Part shown: piece by piece, positions 57,843 through 64,000 of the stretch | How positions within the stretch are numbered: the first letter of the stretch is position 1 | How the letters are laid out: each line of letters opens with the position of its first letter | Source of the DNA: Lacinutrix sp. WUR7 | Lineage (GTDB): Bacteria > Bacteroidota > Bacteroidia > Flavobacteriales > Flavobacteriaceae | Direction of reading: 5' to 3' | Assembly (NCBI RefSeq): GCF_016864015.1 | Contig: NZ_CP045067.1 | Span: 407,001-471,000, forward strand | DNA: 64,000 nt | Made by a program: the position numbers and the translations under genes | Notes under the pieces: model-generated | What the model saw: only the letters and a program-made list of their open reading frames with translations | What the model was told of the DNA's origin: nothing | The model's database searches: none

Positions 57843-58352
57843 ATGAAAATTTCAAAAATCATAAAACAAATTCCCTATTTAATATTTGTATTATTCATAA
57901 TATCTTGCGCTTCAAAAAAGCAAGTTACAGCGGAAGATATTCTAGTAAAAGAAGAAACGAAATCGATTCCAAAATCAAAAATTATTTTTCTGAATTATTT
58001 ATTGGTTAAAAATGCCCAAGGCGAAAAAAGCATTACGCTAATAAATCAAATTAAAACGGAAGGAAAACTAAAAGGGAAACCTAAAAACATAGCAAATACC
58101 AGCTCTGGCGATTTAGAATATATTCTTTTAGATAAAGACTATAATAGCATTGAAAAACATGCTCTAAAAAATCCGTTAAAAAAAACAGTGGAGTTTGTCA
58201 ACGATTTTGGTAATTTTGAAAAAAGAACATTAGATTTAGACCGCGTGGAATTCACCATAAGAATACAATTGCCACCGGAAGCTAAACACATGAAAATTAC
58301 TGAATTAACAAACGCAAGTTCTAAAGAACACATCATCACCAAAATAGATTAA
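57843..58352 (+). CDS. Small lipoprotein between the two M64 genes
   Basis: 169 residues with a lipobox ending FIISC (Cys22) followed by ASKKQ. The Lys rather than acidic residues after Cys suggests periplasmic retention. The mature part is mostly beta-strand with no recognised domain (SKIIFLNYLLVKNAQGEKSITLINQI). It ends 2 bp before the second M64 gene, so the two are almost certainly co-transcribed. A role as chaperone or inhibitor of that protease is possible but unsupported. Confidence 0.82.
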   Translation: MKISKIIKQIPYLIFVLFIISCASKKQVTAEDILVKEETKSIPKSKIIFLNYLLVKNAQGEKSITLINQIKTEGKLKGKPKNIANTSSGDLEYILLDKDYNSIEKHALKNPLKKTVEFVNDFGNFEKRTLDLDRVEFTIRIQLPPEAKHMKITELTNASSKEHIITKID

Positions 58353-58354
58353 AT

Positions 58355-59740
58355 ATGAAAAAACCATTACTTTTCTTACTTCTTATATTTAATGTATCCT
58401 TGGTTGTAGGACAAATTTTTGATAAAGTTACTATTAAAAATTCAGGCGATGATAACAACCGAATTAACTTAGTTATTTTGAGTGAAGGTTATCAAACTAG
58501 TGAGTTACCACAGTTTGAAATAGACGCTACAAATTTCATGAACGATTTTTTTGCTGAAGAACCTTTTGCTAGTTATGAAAACTATTTTAATGTACATATA
58601 TTAAAAGTACCATCTAACGAGAGTGGATCAACGCACCCAGGAACTGCTGCAGACGAATCAAGTTATAATATACCAACATTAATAGTTGACAGTTATTTTG
58701 ATACAACCTATGATTATTATAATGTTCATAGATTACTTTATACAGAAAGCCAAGCTACTATTAGCACGGTTTTAGCGAACAATTTTCAAACCTTTGACCA
58801 AGCGCTTATTTTAGTAAACTCTCCTCACTATGGAGGAAGTGGCGGAACGTATCCTATTGCTTCTACAGGGCAAGATGGAGGCGAAATTGCTATTCATGAA
58901 ATCGGACATTCTTTTGCCGATTTAAAGGACGAATATTACCCTGGAGATAATCAAGTTGCAGAGGCAATAAACATGACGCAAGAAACAGATCCTAGTTTAG
59001 TGAAATGGAAAAATTGGATTGGCATAGAGGGCATTGGTATTTATTCGCATACTGGAACAACAGAGGCTCCTTCCTGGAAAAGACCACATCAAGGTTGTAA
59101 AATGCGTTATTTAGGATATCCTTTTTGTGCGGTTTGTAAGGAAGGTATTATTGAAAAAATCCACCTTCTAGTTTCACCTCTAGATTCTTATTTACCAACA
59201 GAAACGACAATAAGTGACCCTACATTTCCTTTAGCTTTTCAAATAAACACCATACAAACACTTCCTACAAATACCTTAGAAAACACATGGACACTTAACA
59301 CAAATAGTTTTGCTACCAATGTAAATTCAGTAAACCTACAAGAAAGCGATTTAAGTGCAGGAACAAACACTTTAACTGCAGTGGTACATGATGCAACTAC
59401 TTTAATAAATGTAGACAGTCATGAATCATTACACGTTGCTACAGTTACCTGGACTATTGATAATACTTTAGGAATTCAGGATGTTGTTGCTAATAATTTT
59501 AGTTTAACCATGTATCCAAATCCTTCAAATGATGTGGTTCATTTTAAATTAGAAAATACCTTAGCCAATACGGTTCTTGTAAAAATAGTAAGTATGGATG
59601 GTAAGCTCGTAAAAACAATAAATCTTACTAATAACCAAAACACAGCAATAGATATTAGTGCTTTAAGTCAAGGATTATACATCACTAACTTTTACACTAA
59701 CAATGTTTTAATCGCTAGTAAAAAAATAGTTAAGAACTAG
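58355..59740 (+). CDS. T9SS-secreted M64-family metallopeptidase (copy 2)
   Basis: 461 residues, colinear with copy 1 over the whole length. Signal peptide, catalytic domain (NRINLVILSEGYQTSEL, YFNVHILKVPSNESGSTHPG), zinc site HEIGHSFADLKDEYYPGD with His181 at the same residue number, KMRYLGYPFCAVCKEGIIEKIH, and a T9SS sorting domain (MYPNPSNDVVHFKLEN ... GLYITNFYTNNVLIASKKIVKN). All catalytic motifs are intact in both copies. The differences are spread along the sequence, suggesting an old tandem duplication. It is convergent with the DUF4136 gene, 5 bp apart. Confidence 0.92.
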   Translation: MKKPLLFLLLIFNVSLVVGQIFDKVTIKNSGDDNNRINLVILSEGYQTSELPQFEIDATNFMNDFFAEEPFASYENYFNVHILKVPSNESGSTHPGTAADESSYNIPTLIVDSYFDTTYDYYNVHRLLYTESQATISTVLANNFQTFDQALILVNSPHYGGSGGTYPIASTGQDGGEIAIHEIGHSFADLKDEYYPGDNQVAEAINMTQETDPSLVKWKNWIGIEGIGIYSHTGTTEAPSWKRPHQGCKMRYLGYPFCAVCKEGIIEKIHLLVSPLDSYLPTETTISDPTFPLAFQINTIQTLPTNTLENTWTLNTNSFATNVNSVNLQESDLSAGTNTLTAVVHDATTLINVDSHESLHVATVTWTIDNTLGIQDVVANNFSLTMYPNPSNDVVHFKLENTLANTVLVKIVSMDGKLVKTINLTNNQNTAIDISALSQGLYITNFYTNNVLIASKKIVKN

Positions 59741-59745
59741 TAATA

Positions 59746-60270
59746 TTATTTTTGTTGCGGAGGATATTTATTAAACACTTTTTCGACAAGTGCTTGTAGG
59801 CTTGCTTCGCGTTTTTCCGGACTTGCGTTTGGCTGATAAGTACTTTCACTAGTTGCTTGCCAAAAAAGACCGATGCCATTTTCGTCTATAAAATCGAATA
59901 TAATTTCTCTAGTCACTTTTGCTGTTCCAATAGGAATACCAATAGAAACACCTCCTCCAATATTTCTTCCTGTTCCACCAATACCTATTCCAACCGTACT
60001 ATTTTGTTCCGCTGGATATTCTTTACTTTGAATATTAATAAAGAAATCTGGGGTTTCGGAAATAGATAATCCTTGCAGTTGTAATTGGGTATCTAACACA
60101 TCAAACAAGCGTTTTGCATCCAATTCGCTTAATCCTGTTTCTATATCTGAATAGTAATTATAGGTCTTGTATTTAGAAAAATCGGTGCCTTTTTCGAAAT
60201 CTGTAGTCAGATAAATTGGCGCACAAGAAGTAATGAGGAATGTAAATAGTAAAACTTTAATGGCTTTCAT
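59746..60270 (-). CDS. DUF4136-family lipoprotein
   Basis: 174 residues with lipobox ITSC (Cys16). The body matches the DUF4136 pattern: TDFEKGTDFSKYKTYNYY, LDAKRLFDVLDTQLQLQGL, PDFFINIQSKE, a Gly-rich VGIGIGGTGRNIGGGVSIGIPIG stretch, and EIIFDFIDENGIGLFWQATSES. The function of the family is unknown. It lies downstream of the obg terminator on the same strand. Confidence 0.88.
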   Translation of the reverse strand: MKAIKVLLFTFLITSCAPIYLTTDFEKGTDFSKYKTYNYYSDIETGLSELDAKRLFDVLDTQLQLQGLSISETPDFFINIQSKEYPAEQNSTVGIGIGGTGRNIGGGVSIGIPIGTAKVTREIIFDFIDENGIGLFWQATSESTYQPNASPEKREASLQALVEKVFNKYPPQQK

Positions 60271-60312
60271 AGGAATTGTGTTTCTGTAAAAATAATCAAA
60301 AACTATTCCAAT

Positions 60313-60340
60313 AAAAAACTACCATGTATATGGTAGTTTT
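60313..60340 (-). terminator. Terminator of the obg transcript
   Basis: An 11-bp stem (arms 60315-60325 and 60330-60340; core ACTACCAT), 4-nt loop and a T-run on the minus strand. It lies beyond the structured element at 60367-60466, which would therefore be in the obg 3' UTR. Confidence 0.7.
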
Positions 60341-60366
60341 AAAGTAATCATAAATTATGATATATC

Positions 60367-60466
60367 GCGTTAAGGATTGTAGTGGCATCCTTTTATTTTA
60401 TTTCAAAATAAAAGATACAACGAAAAGCCTGACACTGCGTAGCCTAAGCGTAGTAGTGTAACGCCC
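60367..60466. repeat. Multi-hairpin intergenic element, possible structured RNA
   Basis: About 100 bp closed by GCGTTA (60367-60372) and TAACGC (60459-60464). Inside are GGAT/ATCC (60374-60377 and 60387-60390), a perfect 9-bp TTTTATTTT/AAAATAAAA hairpin (60391-60413), the unpaired segment GATACAACGAAAAGCCTGAC, and an ACACT/AGTGT stem (60432-60436 and 60455-60459). From memory, elements of this plan (GGATTG..GGCATCC, hairpin, GATA.AGCG..AAGCC, hairpin, CGCCC) recur between genes across Flavobacteriaceae. It could be the Rfam Flavo-1 motif, which I cannot check. Confidence 0.6.
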
Positions 60467-60471
60467 AAAAA

Positions 60472-61470
60472 TTATTCATTTAACATATTCCAGAGCTTAT
60501 CATTAAGTTCTGCTAAACCTTGTTGTGCGACAGAGGAGATAAACAAATAATCTATTGGTAACGTATTGTCTAATTCTTCTTTTAATTCGGCTTGGAGTTC
60601 TGCATCCAGCATATCACATTTAGAGATCGCAATCATACGATCTTTATCTAGCATTTCTGGATTGTAACGTCTTAACTCATCCAATAAAATATCGTATTGT
60701 TTTTTAATATCTTCTGCATCGGCAGGAATTAAAAACAATAAAATAGAGTTACGCTCAATATGGCGTAAAAAGTAATAACCAAGACCTTTTCCTTCTGCTG
60801 CTCCTTCAATAATACCAGGAATATCTGCCATTACAAAAGATTGAAACTCTCTATGTTTTACAATACCTAAGTTGGGTTTTAGCGTTGTAAATTCGTAATC
60901 TGCAATTTTTGGTTTTGCAGACGTAATTACAGAAAGTAATGTAGACTTTCCTGCATTAGGGAAACCTACTAAACCAACATCGGCTAGTAATTTTAACTCT
61001 AAGGTAATATCTCTTTCTTCTAACGGAATTCCAGGTTGTGCATAACGAGGGGTTTGGTTGGTAGAACTTTTAAAGTGCCAGTTACCGCGACCTCCTTTAC
61101 CACCTTCTGCAACAATTCTTTCTTCACCTTCTTCGGTAATTTCAAAAAGCACTTCATTGGTTTCTGTATCTCTAACTACGGTTCCTAAAGGCACATCTAC
61201 GTATTGATCTTCACCATCTGCTCCAGAGCTTCTTCCTTTACTTCCGTTTCCACCATGTGTTGCTCTTATGTGTCGCTTAAATTTAAGATGTATAAGCGTC
61301 CAAAGATTAGAGCTTCCTCTAAGAATTACGTGACCACCACGACCTCCATCTCCTCCATCTGGGCCACCTTTTTCTAAATATTTTTCACGGTGTAAATGCG
61401 TCGATCCTTGTCCTCCTTTTCCAGAAGAAACGTGCATTTTTACATAGTCTACAAAATTTCCCTCAGTCAT
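60472..61470 (-). CDS. obg: GTPase Obg
   Basis: 332 residues from the ATG at 61470 ([23 protein letters not shown]). The frame extends upstream to a TTG at 61485, but those codons lie in a palindromic repeat. The glycine-rich Obg fold (about 1-158) has [20 protein letters not shown], and the G domain has P-loop [21 protein letters not shown] and SKCDML. There is no C-terminal OCT extension. It is involved in 50S assembly and the stringent response. The structured element and terminator follow it. Confidence 0.97.
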   Translation of the reverse strand: MTEGNFVDYVKMHVSSGKGGQGSTHLHREKYLEKGGPDGGDGGRGGHVILRGSSNLWTLIHLKFKRHIRATHGGNGSKGRSSGADGEDQYVDVPLGTVVRDTETNEVLFEITEEGEERIVAEGGKGGRGNWHFKSSTNQTPRYAQPGIPLEERDITLELKLLADVGLVGFPNAGKSTLLSVITSAKPKIADYEFTTLKPNLGIVKHREFQSFVMADIPGIIEGAAEGKGLGYYFLRHIERNSILLFLIPADAEDIKKQYDILLDELRRYNPEMLDKDRMIAISKCDMLDAELQAELKEELDNTLPIDYLFISSVAQQGLAELNDKLWNMLNE

Positions 61471-61476
61471 GTTTCC

Positions 61477-61494
61477 TTTCCGCAAAAGCGGAAA
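61477..61494. repeat. Dispersed palindrome, copy 4 (before obg)
   Basis: TTTCCGC-AAAA-GCGGAAA, a perfect 7-bp stem, 6 bp upstream of the obg ATG on the minus strand. Confidence 0.65.
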
Positions 61495-61570
61495 TATTTT
61501 TTAATTAATATATGATTTTTACTCCTTGTATTCTTTACAATACATTAGCAAAATCCTTTGTTATTAGAAA

Positions 61571-62680
61571 CTAAAGCGTATCAATAACGTCATTTAATCG
61601 TGCTGTAATATCTTCAATATTACCAACTCCATCTACACCATAATATTTATCTTGAGCGGTATAGAAATCTTTAAGAATAGCTGTTTTATCGTAATATTCT
61701 TTAATTCTATTTCTTATAATATTTTCGTCTGCATCATCTGCTCTTCCACTAGTTTTACCACGTTCTAACAAACGTAAAACTAAATCTTCATCATCTACCT
61801 CCAAAGCGACCATTGCATTAATCTGTGAATCTTTACGCATCATCAACTCTTCTAAAGCTTCTGCTTGTGCGTGAGTACGAGGAAAACCATCAAAAATAAA
61901 ACCTTTAGCATCCGCATTTTTCTCCACTTCTGCTTCCAACATATCAATAGTTACTTGATCTGGAACCAATTCGCCTTTGTCCATAAAAGATTTAGCCAAC
62001 ATACCTAAAGCGGTTTTGTTTTTTATATTATAACGAAAAACATCTCCTGTAGATATATGTACTAAATTGTGTTTTTCTTTTAAAAAATTAGCTTGTGTTC
62101 CTTTTCCTGCTCCTGGAGGTCCAAATAGCACTAAATTTGTCATGTGTTGTGTTGTTTTTAATTGATATACTTCTGGTAAATCTCTTCCTAAACCATTATA
62201 GTCTAATCCATAACCAACTATAAATTTATCCGGAATTTCTATACCTATATAATGTAGTTTGTAGTCTTTTTTATATGCTTCAGGTTTAAAAAACAAGGTC
62301 GCTATTAGTAAAGATTTAGCATTTTCATTTTTAAAAATGCGATGTACTTCTGCTAACGTTTTTCCAGAATCTATAATATCTTCTAGAATCACAACCGTAC
62401 GTCCTGTTAAATCTTGTGTTAAACCAATAAGTCTTTGTATGTCGTCTGTAGATTTTATCCCTTCATAAGAAGCCAGTTTTATAAAAGTAACTTCGCAAGG
62501 TTTCGGGTATTTTTTAACAAAATCGCTTACTAGCATAAAAGAGCCATTTAAAATACCTATAAACACAGGTACTTCATCTCCTAAGTCTGCAGCAATATCA
62601 TCTGCCATTTTTTGTACAGCAGCATCAATTTTTTCTGCCGAAATAAATGGTTTAAAAGATAAATCGTCTAGCTTAATCAT
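61571..62680 (-). CDS. Fused hypoxanthine phosphoribosyltransferase - adenylate kinase
   Basis: 369 residues in one uninterrupted frame. Residues 1 to about 175 are a hypoxanthine phosphoribosyltransferase: VFIGILNGSFMLVSDF, the PRPP loop VVILEDIIDSGKTL, and FIVGYGLDYNGLGRDLPEVY. Residues 180-369 are a complete short-type adenylate kinase: MTNLVLFGPPGAGKGTQANFL (P-loop), STGDVFR, FIFDGFPRTHAQAEAL, LLERGKTSGRADDADENIIRNRI (short lid, no zinc Cys). The junction is Met180, so an internal start could also make free Adk. The fusion joins IMP/GMP salvage to AMP/ADP balance. A -7 box lies about 33 nt upstream. Confidence 0.93.
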   Translation of the reverse strand: MIKLDDLSFKPFISAEKIDAAVQKMADDIAADLGDEVPVFIGILNGSFMLVSDFVKKYPKPCEVTFIKLASYEGIKSTDDIQRLIGLTQDLTGRTVVILEDIIDSGKTLAEVHRIFKNENAKSLLIATLFFKPEAYKKDYKLHYIGIEIPDKFIVGYGLDYNGLGRDLPEVYQLKTTQHMTNLVLFGPPGAGKGTQANFLKEKHNLVHISTGDVFRYNIKNKTALGMLAKSFMDKGELVPDQVTIDMLEAEVEKNADAKGFIFDGFPRTHAQAEALEELMMRKDSQINAMVALEVDDEDLVLRLLERGKTSGRADDADENIIRNRIKEYYDKTAILKDFYTAQDKYYGVDGVGNIEDITARLNDVIDTL

Positions 62681-62712
62681 ATAAGACTAACTTGTTTTTT
62701 ATTAATTCCTTG

Positions 62713-62720
62713 CAAAGATA
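62713..62720 (-). promoter_or_regulatory. -7 box of hpt-adk
   Basis: TATCTTTG on the minus strand, 33 nt upstream of the ATG at 62680. The -33 region is not well matched. Confidence 0.45.
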
Positions 62721-62784
62721 CATATTTGTAATATGATTTACGATTTTGATGCGATTTTATTGGCTATATTTTCATATTAAACTG

Positions 62785-62792
62785 TATTTTTG
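62785..62792 (+). promoter_or_regulatory. Candidate -7 box for purK
   Basis: TATTTTTG, 58 nt upstream of the purK ATG. The leader would contain the palindrome at 62827-62844. Confidence 0.35.
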
Positions 62793-62826
62793 TTACAATT
62801 AAAATAAGACTTATTAATTAAAAAGA

Positions 62827-62844
62827 TTTCCGTTTTCACGGAAA
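62827..62844. repeat. Dispersed palindrome, copy 5 (before purK)
   Basis: TTTCCGT-TTTC-ACGGAAA, a perfect 7-bp stem ending 6 bp before the purK ATG. Confidence 0.65.
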
Positions 62845-62850
62845 ATAAAT

Positions 62851-64000
62851 ATGAACTATTTTTCTTCAGATTTTAAACTTGGTATTCTTGGTGGCGGACA
62901 ACTTGGTAAAATGCTACTTACCGAAACCAGAAAACTAGATATTTACACTTGTGTTTTAGACGGAAGCACGGAAGCACCTTGCAAAATAGGAAGTAATGAA
63001 TTTCATTTAGGAAGCTTAATGGATTTTGAAACCGTGTACCAGTTTGGAAAAAAGGTAGATGTGTTAACCATTGAGATTGAAAACGTAAATATAGACGCGC
63101 TCGAAAAGTTAGAAAAAGAAGGCGTTACGGTTTATCCTGCTTCGAAAACGCTTCGAACTATTCAAAATAAAGCAAAACAAAAACTATTTTATATAGATAA
63201 AAATTTACCTACTGCGCCTTTTTCACGTTTCGCTTATCTTTCTGAAATCGAAGACGCCATAGAAAATGGAGGTTTACATTTTCCATTTGTTTGGAAAGCA
63301 GCACAATTTGGCTATGATGGTAATGGTGTAAAAGTAGTGAGAAGTCTGGAAGATTTAAAAGATTTACCAAAAGGCGAATGTATTGCTGAAGATTTAATTC
63401 CTTTTAAAAACGAACTTGCTGTTATTGTTTCTAGAAATGCAAAAGGCGAAGTAAAAACTTTTCCTGTGGTAGAAATGGAATTTCATCCGGAAGCAAACCA
63501 AGTAGAATATGTAATCTGTCCTGCAAGAATAGCTCCTGAAATTGCTAAAAAAGCAGAAGCAGTTGCTTTAAAAACATCCGAAGCATTTAAACATGTTGGT
63601 TTATTGGCTGTGGAAATGTTTTTAACACAAAATGATGAAATATTAATCAACGAAGTTGCGCCAAGACCGCATAATTCTGGCCATCAAACTATTGAGGCTA
63701 ATTATACTTCGCAGTTTGAACAACACATAAGAGCCATTTTAAATTTACCTTTAGGAAGCACTGCGAATAAAGCTGGTGGAATCATGGTAAATCTTGTTGG
63801 CGCCGAAGGTTATACTGGAAGTGTTGTTTATGAAAACATAGAAGACATTATGAATATGGAAGGAGTTACTCCGCATATTTATGGTAAAAAAGAAACACGT
63901 CCTTTTCGTAAAATGGGACATGTCACTATTGTACATCCAGATATAAACGAAGCACGTAAAATTGCGGAAGCAGTTAAGAATACGATTAAAGTGATAAGCG
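62851..64000 (+). CDS. purK: N5-carboxyaminoimidazole ribonucleotide synthase (partial)
   Basis: The window edge cuts this gene; 383 codons are visible from the ATG at 62851 and they remain open. It is an ATP-grasp enzyme: KLGILGGGQLGKMLL at the N-terminus, VDVLTIEIENVNIDALEKLE, QNKAKQKLFYIDKNLPTAPF, FVWKAAQFGYDGNGV, ECIAEDLIPFKNELAVIVSRN and INEVAPRPHNSGHQTIEA. PurK carboxylates aminoimidazole ribonucleotide in purine synthesis, normally followed by PurE. It is divergent from hpt-adk, bringing purine synthesis and salvage together. Confidence 0.95.
   Translation, partial: MNYFSSDFKLGILGGGQLGKMLLTETRKLDIYTCVLDGSTEAPCKIGSNEFHLGSLMDFETVYQFGKKVDVLTIEIENVNIDALEKLEKEGVTVYPASKTLRTIQNKAKQKLFYIDKNLPTAPFSRFAYLSEIEDAIENGGLHFPFVWKAAQFGYDGNGVKVVRSLEDLKDLPKGECIAEDLIPFKNELAVIVSRNAKGEVKTFPVVEMEFHPEANQVEYVICPARIAPEIAKKAEAVALKTSEAFKHVGLLAVEMFLTQNDEILINEVAPRPHNSGHQTIEANYTSQFEQHIRAILNLPLGSTANKAGGIMVNLVGAEGYTGSVVYENIEDIMNMEGVTPHIYGKKETRPFRKMGHVTIVHPDINEARKIAEAVKNTIKVIS

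Overview
The window is a chromosomal segment of a marine-type member of the family Flavobacteriaceae (phylum Bacteroidota). This rests on the low GC content, SusC/SusD outer-membrane uptake genes, type IX secretion (T9SS) C-terminal sorting domains, lipoproteins with acidic residues after the lipobox cysteine, absence of clear Shine-Dalgarno sequences, and recurrent Bacteroidota-type promoter boxes (TAnnTTTG, sometimes with a TTTG-like box 19-20 bp upstream). The genus cannot be fixed from what is visible.

Layout. 140-9127: a TPR sensor histidine kinase (+), then on the minus strand two guanidine-modifying hydrolase paralogues (one CtlX-like), citrate synthase, enolase, carA, and a decayed secreted-protein gene. 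9224-26569: one long minus-strand ribosomal region running (in transcription order) rpsL-rpsG-fusA-rpsJ-rplC-D-W-B-rpsS-rplV-rpsC-rplP-rpmC-rpsQ-rplN-X-E-rpsN-rpsH-rplF-R-rpsE-rpmD-rplO-secY-infA-rpmJ-rpsM-rpsK-rpsD-rpoA-rplQ. A strong promoter precedes rpsL. A terminator-like hairpin lies between rpsJ and rplC, and a terminator followed by a promoter splits off rpsD-rpoA-rplQ. 26750-36652 (+): an Omp85/BamA-like protein, a SusC-SusD-lipoprotein-lipoprotein operon, and a T9SS-secreted aryl-sulfotransferase-like protein. 36713-48036: housekeeping and repair genes (rlmB, rhomboid, rarA, yjjG, a deacetylase-like protein, radC, paiB-like), lipoproteins, a MORN-repeat protein and mpl. 48296-59740: a TPR protein, a giant thioester alpha-2-macroglobulin, a DoxX-like membrane protein, and two M64-type secreted metallopeptidases flanking a small lipoprotein. 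59746-64000: a DUF4136 lipoprotein, obg, an Hpt-Adk fusion, and purK cut by the window edge.

How the genes work together. The core is translation and transcription machinery plus central metabolism. Around it sits a cell-envelope theme: outer-membrane assembly, nutrient import, surface lipoproteins, T9SS exoproteins, peptidoglycan recycling and protease defence. Purine salvage and synthesis meet at the divergent hpt-adk / purK pair.

The least explained material is non-coding. There is a family of five short palindromes (three directly before start codons), a different palindromic repeat that appears to be inserted in frame inside the alpha-2-macroglobulin gene, a roughly 100-bp multi-hairpin element after obg, a hairpin-rich rpsJ-rplC spacer, and the rpsK-rpsD terminator/promoter. 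No rRNA, tRNA, CRISPR array, prophage or insertion sequence was recognised. All promoter and terminator calls are by eye.
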